Shown: positions 10,499 to 22,328, numbered from the stretch's first letter. The stretch: 64,000 bases of DNA from Salticus scenicus (GCA_963930645.1 OZ005662.1:77705841-77769840), one strand, 5' to 3'. Notes: generated from the sequence alone by a model not told the origin. A program made the numbers and translations.

Positions 10499-11755
10499 AG
10501 ACTGCTTGGCATAAAAATTGCCCCCAACACAATTTTGGCAAATTCTTATGTAAAATGACCTCCTGAATCTGAATGGAACGTCCATTTTGCCCTATCACCC
10601 ACCGTTTTTTAGAGACGGCCCCCTATTTTTATCACTTTTAGGCTTCATTTTTTAGGGGGGTAGGGAGGACTAGTTTAACTGTTAAATATCTTCTGAGGGG
10701 CTACAGAGTTGAAAAATTTTAGAACACCGACAATTGCAGCAATGGGAAAACTTAAGGGGGGTATTGCCACTGAAATTATGCATTACATTTCTTATATATA
10801 TTTCTTAAATCTATTATTAATTTTATTTATTAAACACTAGCAAACCCGTGCGAATTTTTCGCACTTTATTTCTTTTCTTATTTCCTTTTAAAATTTGAAA
10901 CTTATAAATATTATACCAATTTCACCACCTAATTAAAATTTTAATTCATCAGAAGCCAAATTATTATTAGATCCAAATACATATTGTGCAATAATAGAAT
11001 CAGAATTTTTCAAAAAAAAGTTTCAAAATAAAATTCATGGTTGATGACTCAGTTTTCATCCCGCATGCAGTACTGTTTTAGTAAAGGACTCCCGTGACGC
11101 CTTTTAAATTATAATCGCCAAGAATGCAATGACATTTTATTTATTTTGGCGTATTTTTTTGTAAAAAAAAAAGAAAAAAATTCCTTTTTTTTTTTTTTTT
11201 TTTATAATTGCGTTTTTTAGTCAATTTATGATAATAATTCATATTCTGTTTATATCTTTAAAATATTGCTAGGTTTGAAATGACGCTTGCAAAGATTCTG
11301 AAGAAATAACTTTTGAAAATACATTTTCCATAAAATAATGTCATCATACAAATGTCGTAATGTTTTCTTATTAGGTCATTGAGCTGAGTCTGCGTGCTTA
11401 AATATTGTTCATATTTAAATATTATTTTTTATCCTTGCGTATTTTATTAATTTCGCCAATATCGTATCGTTTCAACAAAAATTAATTGAAATTGGTTCAC
11501 GTTAGAGAAATATTATGTAGATTATATATTTTTGTTTTTAAGTGCTAAATTAATTTTTTCCTATTCTCCAAATCAGATTCATGGCCTTAAAATTACCGAT
11601 CAGTGATAAAAATTGGGGGAGGGGCTGGTGTCCCGAGAAAACGGTGAGTGATTGGGCAAAATGGTAATCATGTACAGATTCAGGAGATCATTTTACATAA
11701 GAATCACCAAGAATGGTATCAGAGGTCATTTTTTTTCCCTTTTTTTAACGCAGTG
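10499..11755. mobile_element. CACT-ended TIR element interrupted by the dispersed repeat
   Basis: The left part (about 10499-10835) and right part (about 11527-11755) match successive stretches of the ~580-bp element at 13986-14568 in reverse orientation. Shared blocks include 'aaatgacctcctgaatc', 'gttaaatatcttctgaggg', 'ctccaaatcagattcatgg' and 'aaaattaccg'. The material between (10836-11526) is the dispersed repeat and is absent from the 14-kb copy. Confidence 0.8.
10836..11526 (+). mobile_element. dispersed repeat, copy 2 (inserted in TIR element)
   Basis: Diverged copy of 9162-9823. It begins actagcaaacccgtgcga and ends near 11526. It splits the TIR element around it. Confidence 0.8.
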
Positions 11756-12484
11756 TTATAAGAACAGCGCCAGACTTTGAAAGAAGATTAAACAAGGCGG
11801 GGGACGAAAGATAACACAATAATAATAAAAAAAAAAGTACCAAAAGTCACCACTAGGGGAATATGTAGGTGGCGCTGTGTAATAGAAAAGAGAGTTTTTA
11901 AAATGGAAAATTGGGGACTAAATAGAGCAGTATCTCCAATTTCAAAATAATAAATGGGGACAAAAGCAGTACTTAAAAAATGTGCAAATAATCAACTTTT
12001 ATTATAATTTGTGACAAAAGCTTTACTTAGAAAACATCGCCACATATTTTCCTACAATATTTGAAGTTATTAATCCAAATAAATTGAGTTACTGTATTGC
12101 AAAGTGTAATTCAGACATTTGAAAAAATATATAAAATCACTTTTAATTTTTTATATATTTATAAAATGTAGTAATAAAGTATAACTTTTTGTAAATACTA
12201 TAACTCTTTTGAGAATAATTTCTTCTAGAAATATATTGAATGTTGAAGCTGACACAGCTGAAAATAAATATAGAATCATCGAAATATATTAAATTTTATA
12301 AATTTTAATAATGATAGTTTTCAATAAATATCGAAAATCGACATTTTTTAGACAGTAGAGTTTCACTCAGAAATAAATTGTTCAGGGAAATTCAGATATA
12401 TGAATTTAGACACGAAATTTTATAATTTAATTTAATTTGGTAATCTGTGGAAATGATATGTAAAACAGATTTATTTTTCAATCG
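11756..12484. other. no gene seen
   Basis: AT-rich. The block at about 11868-11930 ('ggtggcgctgtg' to 'aattgggga') resembles the complement of 5920-5955, which is probably an old repeat. Confidence 0.45.
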
Positions 12485-12510
12485 TTATCAAATGTGTTAA
12501 ATGTCTATCA

Positions 12511-12900
12511 TTACCAATATTTTCCTGTATGGCACAGTTTTAGTAATGAATGCCCTTTGGCGATTTTTAAATTATTGTCTCCATTTTGGCGATTGATTAT
12601 AATGGCTATAGTAAGTGAGTAAGCAAAGACCTTGGCGAGAAACCTCTTAGCTACTTCCGTGCTAAATTCAGTGTTGCCAGATTTGGGGACTTTTTTATTC
12701 AACCCCCGCCGCTAAATTTTAATTGTAACGGTTGCCTAAGCACTTCGAAAGATAAACGTCTATTATGTATAGCAAATATCACTTCTCAAAATTATTGGTG
12801 AAAGTTGAATAAAAAAGTCCCCAAATCTGGCAACACTGGCTAAATTTCAAATTTCGCCAAGGAAGTTTCTATACTACAGCTGTTCCGTGACATTGCAAAC
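12511..12900. repeat. dispersed segment, paralogue of 55850-56060
   Basis: The flanks of the 170-bp MITE ('gattataatggctatag', 'accttggcgagaaacct', 'caaatttcgccaagg', 'ctacagctgttc') align with the uninterrupted sequence near 55938-56052. That sequence lacks the MITE. Confidence 0.65.
12669..12838. mobile_element. 170-bp hAT-type MITE with 8-bp TSD
   Basis: The ends cagtgttgccagatttgggg and its complement (12804-12838) form about 35-bp near-perfect inverted repeats. An exact 8-bp direct duplication, gctaaatt, lies at 12661-12668 and 12839-12846. The paralogous locus at about 56010 has one diverged copy of the target and no element. CAGTG ends with an 8-bp duplication indicate the hAT superfamily. 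Confidence 0.95.
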
Positions 12901-13403
12901 AGACTTATTATTTCATGATCAATCTCTGTATTCATGAAAGTTTTAGCTCACAAAAATCGTAATTTTCCGAATACTTTAACATTATAGAGTAAGCTTCCAT
13001 AGAACGCGGCATATTTTTTCGCACTATGCCGCAACAATTGCAACTATTCGAATGAAATTTCTACCGTTTAGAAAATGGAAACTGAATTATCGTCTGCAAA
13101 AGTTTTAATCTTGTATCGCAATGCTGCCTTATTAGGTAACGAGCTTATCTTACTTTTTCAAAGCCCTTAGTGTATCACATTTATCGATTTTCATTACATT
13201 TGGATAACTCTTTCATTATGCATTGATTTTTTATTTTTTGTTGTAGAATGTATCTGAAAAAAAAAAAAAATCACAATTTACTAAAATCAATTATAAGCTC
13301 CAAAATAGTAGTTAAAGTAAAGACAGTTATTGAAGTTTAAAGAATATAAGATAAAAATCACAAAAGTGAAGATCGTTTATAACTGTGTAAGAGCTCTTCA
13401 TCT
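12901..13403. other. no gene seen
   Basis: Nothing I can identify apart from a poly-A run near 13258. Confidence 0.45.
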
Positions 13404-13900
13404 GGGGCTCTATTCTCGTCAAGTCGTTACGCGGAATCCGATTGTTGAGAAGCGAGACAACGACGATTTGCTATTTTCGTCCAGTTGCGTCGAAATCTTG
13501 ACAGTTTGTTTACAGTCGTTAAGTTACCGACAGCTAGGAGGCAGTTGTTCAGCTGAAAGATCGTCGTTTATCCCAATAGAAATGGGCGCGTTTGTATAAT
13601 GTTTTAGTTTGCTCAGTGAAAGGGACATTTCACATTTTCCACCATTGAAAACAGGTTGTCAACATCGCTATTCAACCTTTCCCCTCCCAAAACGGATTAC
13701 GAATTATCCCTTGCAACTGATTGGTTTAAAATTTCATCCTCGAACGCAGAGAGTTTTTTCATCCACTCAAGATAACAACGGGAGGCCAGAATAGCACTTA
13801 GCCGGAAGATGGCTATTACAGTTGGTAGAATAGTAGTTACAAACTGTCGTTAACGATTACAAGTGGTGGTTAATAAGCAACTAGACGAGAATAGAGCCCC
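13404..13900. mobile_element. 497-bp TIR element, superfamily unknown
   Basis: A perfect 17-bp inverted repeat, ggggctctattctcgtc, forms both ends (13404-13420 and 13884-13900). The interior is richer in G+C than its surroundings and has inverted motifs around 'cagtcgttaa'. Frames of 89 and 61 codons cross it without any recognisable domain. No convincing target duplication was seen. Confidence 0.8.
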
Positions 13901-13985
13901 TATATCGACAACAAAACATTCGAAGAAGAATCTCACACTTTTAAAAGCGGCAAATTTAGCTATCACTGCGCTCGCGGATGCATAA

Positions 13986-14568
13986 CACTACATTGAAAAA
14001 AAAATCGAGCCTTGATACCATTTCTTCTGATTCTTGTGTAAAGTGACCTCCTGAATCAGAATACGACTCCAATTTTGCCCCACCACTCACCGTTTTCTCG
14101 GGACGTCACCTCTTTCCCAAATTTTTACCACTCTTCGGTAATTTTATGACCACGAATTTGATTTGGAGAATGGAAAATAATTATTTTAACTCTTAAAAAT
14201 AAAAGAAATCTAATGTATAATAAGTGATAATAATAATTGATTAATAAAATATAATAAATATAACCTATAATTTCAGTAAAATATTCCCCCCCCTCCCCAA
14301 TCTTCCCTTGCTGCAAATGTTCATGTTATAGAAATGTCACCTCTTTAGGCCCTCAGAAGATATTTAACAAATAAAATATTTCTTCTCTCCACTATAAATC
14401 AAATTTATAGCCATAAAATTACCGAAATGTGGTTAAAAATTGGGGTGAGGGCGTACCCAAAAAATGGTTGGTGATAGGGAAAAATGGCCGTCATATTCGG
14501 ATTCAGGGGGTCATTTTACAGAAGAATTTGCAAAAATGGTTTTGGGCCAATTTTCATGGCGAGTAGTG
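13986..14568. mobile_element. ~580-bp CACTAC-ended fold-back element, uninterrupted copy
   Basis: The ends cactac and gtagtg, and the blocks 'aaagtgacctcctgaatcag' and its right-hand complement near 14500-14520, form long imperfect inverted repeats. A TA follows the right end. It is the uninterrupted version of 10499-11755. The 63-aa frame inside is not coding. Confidence 0.8.
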
Positions 14569-14612
14569 TAACTAAAGAAGTGAGTTGTAAGTTTGTGTCA
14601 TATTTTCCTTAA

Positions 14613-14877
14613 CCCTCAGACCGCTTTTAAAAAGGGCAGAATTTAATGCTGTTTTCACTGAAAAAATTTTGAATGTAATAAAATAATGCTTGTTCGAACT
14701 TGAGATTAAAAATCTAACTATGTACATGATTGTTATCCTTATGAATTTTATTTAAGACCTTCAAGCTCGAAAAATAATAAAAATAATTATGAAAATATAA
14801 TTTTGTATAATAAGTGTAATGTGCAAAGCAGAACAGCTCAGTGACCGGATATATTCGTCAGCGGATGGGTCAGATCG
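14613..14877. mobile_element. possible TTAA-flanked (piggyBac-type) MITE
   Basis: TTAA at 14609-14612 precedes ccctcagaccgct. At the other end agcggatgggtcagatcg precedes TTAA (14878-14881). The inverted match needs gaps, so this is tentative. Confidence 0.35.
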
Positions 14878-14941
14878 TTAAAAAAAGAAAAGAAAAGATA
14901 AAACAAACATACATCGCTACCAAATTCGGTATATAGGCTAC

Positions 14942-15120
14942 CACTGTAAAAAAAAAAAAAAAAAAAATGCAACTTTACTGCCAGATATTCTCTGTAATTT
15001 GAGAAAAATGTCGTAAATTACGGAAAAAGTACGTTGATAAAACGTAATTTTTCCGTATTTACAGAGATTCTGTATTTACAGAGAATTTCTGGCAGCAAAG
15101 TTGCATTTTTTTTAACAGTG
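14942..15120. mobile_element. CACTGT hairpin MITE, copy A
   Basis: The ends cactgtaaaaaa and ttttaacagtg frame a near-complete palindrome built on 'ctgccagaaattctctgt' and 'tacggaaaaa'. A TA follows the right end. It belongs to the family seen at 29742, 34804, 35684 and 54131. Confidence 0.85.
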
Positions 15121-16111
15121 TACTCAATAAATAAATAATTAAAAATTAATTAATTAAAAATAAATTTAAAAAGACCACAAGTTGGCGATTTGCATAGAAA
15201 AAGCAAAGTATAATAAAGAAAACGACTCATAAGCAATGAATAAAAAATTTGGAAATTTTCCTACCATTTTATTTGATAAATTTGACAATTTTCTAACAGG
15301 AGAGCTACTTGGTGGAATATTTTTGAATTAAAGAGGAATTATTTTAATTCCTTGAGTGCATTTCATGAATTCTCTACATTACAGATTTGATGGCAACAAG
15401 CTCGCCTGCTCCAGTTTCAAGATAATGTTTCTTCCAGAAATTTAACTATAATAAAGTTGTATTCAAGTAATAAATAAAAAGAATCTTTATATGTTTATCT
15501 ATTGAATAGTTCCAAAAGAGATTGAGATAGAAAGAAAGAAATTGAGAAAAAAGAAATAAAAGTAATAATTATTGATAATTAAAGTAACAGCTATTAAAAT
15601 TAAATAACCTATTACACATTTAATTTAATTTCATTCATTACATTTCAAAAAGAATCGAAATATATTTAACACCATTTGAGAAAACTAAAATGCTTTTTAA
15701 CTGGTTAAATTAGATTTACTTTATTAATTTACACATGGATACCATAGAAACCACGTTCACGTGCAAATAATGAACTAGGTACGTGACAAATAACCTAATA
15801 TAGGAACACGATTGAACCAATACTTAAACAAGATTAACGCACTCAATTTCGGATATTGATGTTAGTATCGGTGTTTTAAATGGATTATTTGCGAACAAAC
15901 ACTCTACGAGAATGTACATATTGTGCAATCCAGCTGAATGCTAGCGGCTATTTAACTGGTTTATATGCAAATTAAACAAAATTTTATTACATATAATATA
16001 GTAGAGATAACTGTAGAAAAAGAGAAAATGCCAAAAATGCATTAAATTATTATGTTTAGTACAGTTTGTATTTTCGAGCTGATACAAATCAGGACAACAT
16101 ATGAAATTAAC
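15121..16111. other. no gene seen
   Basis: AT-rich sequence. The stretch 15725-15960 is less AT-rich and not obviously repeated in the window. I see no open frame in it. Confidence 0.5.
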
Positions 16112-16347
16112 ATGAATATTGTATAATAATCCAAAACATATATATGTTTTTAATAAAATTGTAAAAATTTAAGTAATTAAAAATATGTCTCTTTTCTACT
16201 GCTGAACAAATGGATTTAAATAATGAGAAATATATTTATATACATATAATTAAAAAAAAAGATTATTATTACAACTAGATTGATTACTGGATTATTGTGA
16301 TGTAATTATTTCTTTTCTATATCCTTCGGACACATCCTACCGAGATT

Positions 16348-16398
<51 letters not shown>

Positions 16399-17455
16399 AT
16401 ATTATTTACAATAAAATAATACAGTAAGATGAAAGTTAGAGAAGAAAAAATAAAGAGTAAAATAGAGAAGTAAAATAGATAAATAATAATATCAATCGCA
16501 TTCACTCACTGTATGAAACTGTTAGAACGTCGTAATGTCAAACAATATATCTTTGTATGAAAAAAATAATGATGTTATTTCATGAACATTATATAATAAT
16601 CCAAAACATATATGTTTTTAATATAATTGTATAAATTTAAGCGATTAGAAATATGTTTGCTTTCCTACTGTTCAACAAATGGATTTAAATAATCAGAAAT
16701 ATATATATACATATATCATTTATTAAAGGGTTATTATTACAAACACGATTGATAACAGGATTATTGTAATATAATTATATCTTTTCTTGATTATATACTC
16801 CAGACTCATCCTACCGAGATTTTATTAAAAATAAAATTATTTTATTTACAAGAAAATAATACAGTAAGATGAAAGTTAGAGATATAAAAATAATGAGTAA
16901 AATAGAGAAGTAAAATAGATAAATAATAATATCAATCGCATTCACTCACTGTATGAAACTGTTAGAACGTCGTAATGTCAAACATTATATCTTTGTATGA
17001 AAAACAATAATGATGTTATTTCATGAACATTATATAATAATCCAAAACATATATGTTTTTAATATAATTGTATAAATTTAAGCAATTAAAAATGTGTTTG
17101 CTTTCCTACTGTTGAACAAATGGATTTAAATAATCAGAAATATATATATACATATATCATTTAATAAAGGGTTATTATTACAAACACGATTGATAACTGG
17201 ATTATTGTAATATATCTTTTCTTGATTATATACTCCAGACTCATCCTACCGAGATTTTATTAAAAATAAAATTATTTTATTTACAAGAAAATAATACAGT
17301 AAGATGAAAGTTAGAGATATAAAAATAAAGAGTAAAATAGAGAAGTAAAATAGATAAATACTGATGTCAATCATATTCACTCACCGTAAGAAACCGTTAG
17401 AACGTCGTAATGTCAAACATTATATCTATCAGAAAAAAAAAAGCATGTTATTTCA
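16112..17455. repeat. tandem triplication, ~440-470 bp units
   Basis: Three head-to-tail units begin near 16112, 16584 and 17023. Each runs from 'gtataataatccaaaacata' through 'catcctaccgagattttat' to 'gttagaacgtcgtaatgtca'. Unit 1 carries a (TA)n expansion (16350-16390) where the others have 'taaaaataaaattattt'. No conserved open frame is present. Confidence 0.9.
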
Positions 17456-17473
17456 GTAAATTATAAAAACAGC

Positions 17474-17512
<39 letters not shown>

Positions 17513-17586
17513 TAATAGGATATATGTGCTTATTATGTATGTTTATTTCAGTAAGTTTGCTTAAAAAGTACAAAAAATAATTGACA

Positions 17587-18063
17587 CACTGAAAAAAAAT
17601 TCGGTAATTGATAACTAGAATCTAAATTGTGGCTCTAGAAAAAATAGTTTCATGTCATTCTTATAAATTCTAGTCCCCTTGGGAAGCGAGTTCTAGAAGC
17701 TCCTATTAGATTTCTAGAGAGTTTACCAATATTCTCGAGGGCAAAGTTATTTAAAAATATCTCCAAATAAATGAGAGTACAAGAAGCGGGTTTCAGCAAC
17801 TATAATCTTGGTTTGTTGCCAAATTCTAGAAAATCAAGCGAGAATTTCTCGCAATACAAATGATTCTGAATACTTAGAGTATTTCGAATATTGTTTCACT
17901 ATCTAGAAATGTGTACACTAGAAATTCTCGATAATTTCGTCTATTCAGTTTATTGGCGTGCCTTATGCGCATAGCTCTGAAATCTATATTTCTAGTTAAG
18001 GGATTTAGAAAATGACCACTTATTCATTCTAGTGGAAAGCGGTAATTTGTTTTTTTCTCAGTG
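17587..18063 (-). mobile_element. CACTGAG MITE family, copy a
   Basis: About 477 bp, reverse orientation. It has the family blocks 'gaatgaataagtgg', 'tagaaatatagatttc', 'gcctcttgta..cgcattt' and 'gatgacatggaacta' in diverged form, ending ctcagtg. A (AAT)n tract (17475-17512) lies upstream. Confidence 0.9.
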
Positions 18064-18273
18064 CACATTCCCTATAGATAATGATATAAATAAGGCTTTT
18101 ATAATCTAAAACACTTAGTGGCCGTATTTGAAATCTATTGTATTCCCACAGGCCACGCAAATGTAAATGTACATATATCTATATGTTTGATAAAAAAAAA
18201 AAAAAAGCACCACAAAACTAGCGTTGTAAAAAATATTACTTACAAACTTTGAATGAACACCATACAATGGAAT

Positions 18274-18331
18274 AAACTCGCAACAATTGTTTCGGGTCGA
18301 AAAAACACACGACCCTTCATCAGGCGAATAA
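18274..18331 (-). ncRNA. hammerhead-ribozyme motif downstream of the Penelope-like element
   Basis: Read on the minus strand: CTGATGA (18323-18317), one extra A, a 6-bp stem GGGTCG/CGACCC with a T-rich loop, GAAA (18293-18290), CAATTG as a minimal stem III, then GTT as the NUH site with predicted cleavage between 18282 and 18281. The bases before CTGATGA (TTCGC side) pair with GCGAGT after GTT for about 6 bp, including one wobble, as stem I. Minimal hammerheads are known in terminal repeats of Penelope-like elements, and this lies just 3' of such a pseudogene. Activity is unproven. Confidence 0.7.
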
Positions 18332-18771
18332 AGTAAGCACGAGTGCTGCAATCAAAGCGGCAACGCACAAAATCGTTTAAAATGAAAAGAAAAAGTTTAT
18401 AAAGTAGAAAGTAAATATAACTACTGGTGTGAGTAGAATTGTACAAGAAAACAAGAAAATAAATAAATGAGTGAGATTAGACATATAACAATCTAAGGAA
18501 ATAAAAATTTAAACGAAAATCTAAGTAACGTGAGTAATTTCCAAGCATCAGAGAAGAATGGAGTGGAAGAAATATCATTAACAAGATTTTTCGAATTTTT
18601 AAATATGTAAAATGCTTCATGAATATCCAAATGGGAGGAACAGACAGGAGATGAAATTATGTTAGTTTTGGAAAAATCAAAACGATGACCTTGAGACCAT
18701 CAGTGAGAAGCAATAGAATATTTGGTAATCTCTTCATTACGAACATTCCGACGGTGCTCATTTATTCTGTA

Positions 18772-19667
18772 CAGTAAACTCCCGATTATCCGCGGTGAAC
18801 GGGGAATAGACAACCGCGGATAATCGAATCAGCGGATAATCCGTAAAATGGTCAAAAAGGGGATATAAATCAACACATAAAGCCTTTTGAGCAATACTAT
18901 TTAATTAACAGTTAAGCATGGCCTACATATACAATTTAACATTCTAATAAAAATTTCTACTTACATTTTGCTCTACTTTTTAACAAAAAAAAAAAAAAAA
19001 ATAGGTCAAGCATTTTTTTTTTTTTTTTTTTTGTACTAAAACACTTTTTCTTAATTTTCGATTGCAGTTTCTTTATCAGCATTTGGCCACAAAGTGATAC
19101 ATCGTCCTGTTCCTCGAGATATTTTATAAGTCCATCTGCATGTGCTAGGGCTGCGTCGTGGCTCATCCTCTGCTGAGTTTTATCTCCTTCTTCCTCTTCT
19201 TCACTATCTTTTGAAACTGGGTCTAAAATGCTTGGCCCACAATTTGTTCATCTGTAAGGTGTTCAATACCTGGATCATTGGTGTCACAATTAACCCACTT
19301 TTCAGTGTTTCCTTCATTAACTTTTTCTCCTCCAGTAACAGATTTAGCTAAATTTGCCAAATCATGAGCAGAAATTTCTTCCTCCTCTATGAACTCTACC
19401 AGAGTATTTTCCACATTTGGTAAAATTTTTCTCCAAGACCTTACCAATGTAGACTGCTTAACTGCCTCTCAAGCAGTGTGTATGCCATAAATGCTGTCAA
19501 GAATCGTGTAATATCTCCAAAAGCCTTGAAGGTCATTATTCTCTTCGATCTTTTTTTGTGATAAGTTTGTTCTGTATTTTTAAATTCGCTTTTAAATTCA
19601 GGCCCTTGAGGACCGCGGATAATCCGCAAAGCGGATAATCCGACCGCCGTTAATCGGGAGTCTACTG
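18772..19667 (-). mobile_element. Tigger/pogo-like element, internally deleted
   Basis: 896 bp, flanked by TA (18770-18771 and 19668-19669). The ends cagtaaactcccgattatcc and its imperfect complement carry further subterminal 'gcggataatcc' copies. Such ends and the TA target are typical of the Tigger/pogo group of Tc1-mariner. It encodes only the C-terminal part of a transposase, so it was mobilised in trans or is a decayed copy. It inserted inside the GIY-YIG coding region of the Penelope-like element. Confidence 0.85.
18957..19545 (-). pseudogene. Tigger/Jerky-type transposase, C-terminal fragment
   Basis: Minus-strand segments in order: an ILDSIYGI-like helix with an in-frame stop, VKQSTLVRSWRKILPNVE, then an acidic stretch, EKWVNCDTNDPG, then after a frame change near 19223 an acidic EEEEEGDK linker and a helix beginning SHDAALAHADGLIKYLEEQ. 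These are recognisable parts of the C-terminal region of Tigger/Jerky DDE proteins. The DNA-binding domain and most of the catalytic core are absent, so it cannot be functional. Confidence 0.75.
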
Positions 19668-20332
19668 TATTTCAAACGCCTCCTAGTTTGACCAATATAA
19701 CCTAAGTTGCAGGACGAACACGGAATTAAAAAAATTCCAGAACGGTTTTCGGTGGGAATGGAATCCTTAAGAGAAGATAATTTAATTTCATTGACGGGTT
19801 TGTAAATGACTATGAAACCAAACGGTGAAAGAATTTTAGAGATTTTAAAAGAGAGTGAAGAATAGAAAGTTAAAACAACTGAGATGAGACTGTGATCGTT
19901 TAATTTGGGAGCAGAACGTTTAGGATTCTTAAATTTATATAGAGCTTTATCGATAATAGATGGGTTATAGCCCCGAGAGAGGGCAAGAGATTTTAAATAA
20001 TTAATTTCTTTCGAAAGATTAGACGGGTCAGAACAAATGTGTAAGGCACGATAAACATAAGTGTAAAAAGCAGACATTTTTTGTTGAGGGGCGTGGTTAA
20101 AGAGAGCATGCGGCGGAAAAGAGACTGAGAATGGTTTTCTAAAAACAGTAGTTGAGAAACAATCCTTTTCTTTATTCACAAGAACGTCAAGGAAAGGCAA
20201 AGAGCAATCCTGTTCAACCTCAAAAGTGAATTGAATGCATGGGTCAATCGAATTGACCAAAGAAAGTAAATTGGACAAATCGACATCAGGGGAGACAAGA
20301 ACGAAAGTGTCATCCACATATCTAAACCAGTG

Positions 20333-20500
20333 AGGAATAATCAGAATATTGTTTCATCATCCATAAATGTGTCGACTAGAAATTCTCGATCATTTCGTCT
20401 ATTCAGTTTATTGGCGTGCCTTATGCGCATAGCTCGGAAATCTATATTTTGAGTTAAGGGATTTAGAAAATGACCACTTATTCATTCTAGATGAAGGTGG

Positions 20501-20552
<52 letters not shown>

Positions 20553-20564
20553 TTTTTTTGAGTG
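20333..20564 (-). mobile_element. CACTGAG MITE family, copy b (truncated)
   Basis: Only about half of the element is present, cut at the inverted-duplication junction. It mirrors the start of copy e and carries a (TA)n/poly-T expansion before its gagtg end. Confidence 0.85.
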
Positions 20565-20751
20565 TATCTTTCTAAGCAATCGGAGCTAAAACATATTCAA
20601 TCTAATAAATGAAAGTTGTAGAGCAGACAATAGTAACATATAAAAAAATTATATTGAAAACATGTACAATATTGTAATTAATTAAGAAATTAAATAATTA
20701 AATACTTTAAAAAAGGAAACGTGGATTATTAGAGTAACAAATTTCTCCAAA

Positions 20752-21232
20752 CACTCAGAAATATATATATATATGTGATTGACATCTAAGAACAAAATTG
20801 TGAATCTAATGAAAATAGTTCCATGTCATATTTATAAATTCCAGTTTCCTTTAGTAGCGAGTTCTAAAAGACGCTACTATAATTCTAGAGCGTTTTCCTA
20901 TATTAAGGTATTCAATACTATTTAAAAATTTCTGAATATAAATGTGAACACAAAAGCTAAGTTTCAGTAACTATAATTTTGATTAGTGATCCAATTCTAG
21001 TAAATCAAAGGAGAATTTCTCGCAATGCAACTAATTCATAATATTCATAATGTCCATAATAATGCTTTATCATCTAGAAAAGTATTGACTAGAAATTCTC
21101 TATCATTTCGTCTATTCAGTTTATTTGTTTACTTTATACGCATATCTCGGATATCTAAGTTTCTAGTTTAAGGATTCAGAAAATGACTAATTATTCGCTT
21201 TAGATAAAAGCGGTATATTTTTAGTCTCAGTG
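20752..21232 (-). mobile_element. CACTGAG MITE family, copy c
   Basis: Begins cactcag and ends ctcagtg. A diverged subfamily shared with its mirror copy d, with 'gtgattgacatctaag' at one end and 'gctttagataaaagcggt' at the other. Confidence 0.85.
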
Positions 21233-21527
21233 CAGTAACAGTACGTAAAGTAAGATCAGATTTTTCATTAACAATTATATCAAAATCAAGAAAAAATAGC
21301 ATTATTTTCAAGAAAGTAAAATTCAGAACAAGAAATTGTAAGAAAATCTTTTTCACCACTTTCAAAATTTTGTATCAATTAAAAAGTCACGATATGGACC
21401 AAAAACTCCCTAGCTAAAGAAAGCACTCACTTTATTGGGTTATATTAAATATTATCTCATTTAATAAAACAAATGATGTAATCAAAATTGAAAAACTATG
21501 TTATTCATAACATCCTCTAATTATTCA

Positions 21528-22328
21528 CATCACCTAGATTTTATCGAAAATACTTTGATGGGAGTTGAAAAAGTGGAACTTTAAGCTCAAAAATTCCCAT
21601 TTTTTTTTTTTTTTTTTTTTTTTGTCAAAACTGTATTTGAGAGAAATTTTTGAATAATTCTTCCTTAATTGGCACCTAAAAATGCACAAGAAGGGTACGT
21701 CACCTGGGAAAGAAAAATTCATCGCAGACCTATATAACCAGCCATAATTGATCGTGGATACATTCTATACAAGGTTACCATATAAATATAATGGTGTCAG
21801 AGTCAGGGAAATAATGCTGACTTTAGCAACCCTGATTATTCATAAATTACAGAATAGAGCTTTCTTTTCTTCTTTTCTTTTTTTTTTTTATTAAAATAAT
21901 TTTTTTTATGAAAATAATTTTTTTTAGAAAAGTATTAGTTCAAGTTGACACAAGATAATATTTAGTCTAATTTAATTCAAACTAATAACTACTTCTACAA
22001 AGTAATTATTCCTTGATATCTAATATAAAGTACTAATTAGTTTTGTATCGAAATACATCTTTTATTCAAATTTCCATTCAAATTTTGCTTCACTGACTTT
22101 AAATATATTAAACATTCATAAAGATATATATCAAAAGACTGGAAACAATAAGGTTCAAGAGAGAGTTAAATATATTCTGAAATGAAAGGATTTATTGACT
22201 GCAGAGATCGAAATTTTAGCAATGCGGTATTAATATTTCGAATAGCGGAAAATGCGTAGGAGTTACATAATAAGATAGTTAAGTTTATCTTTGAAGGAAA
22301 TGTGTGAATGTTAAAAAGAAAATTTTAA
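21528..22328. other. spacer of the inverted duplication
   Basis: AT-rich. Its first ~200 bp ('aactttaa..tcaaaaattccc', 'gaaatttttgaataattcttc') resemble 36950-37105, so they are a dispersed repeat. No gene was seen. Confidence 0.6.

Larger units (their letters stand above)
18493..20330 (-). pseudogene. Penelope-like element, C-terminal RT plus GIY-YIG remnant
   Basis: On the minus strand the frame opens at the junction near 20330 with a RYVDD motif, the catalytic core of Penelope-type reverse transcriptases. It continues with LPFLDV, FNHAP and KPFSVSFPP-like segments to GIFLIPCSSC..YIGQTRR, the start of a GIY-YIG endonuclease. The codon after LK is split by the Tigger-like element (18772-19667). 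Skipping it and one TA resumes with an R..EHRR segment typical of the endonuclease. An in-frame TGA lies at 18702-18700, and the frame ends at a TAG (18495-18493). Everything N-terminal to YVDD is missing because an inverted duplication starts at 20333. A dead, 5'-truncated retroelement copy. Confidence 0.85.

Noticed and set aside
13330..13794. Two consecutive frames (89 and 61 aa) as a possible gene
   Set aside because: They begin outside and end inside a 497-bp TIR element, with no domain and no consistent frame.
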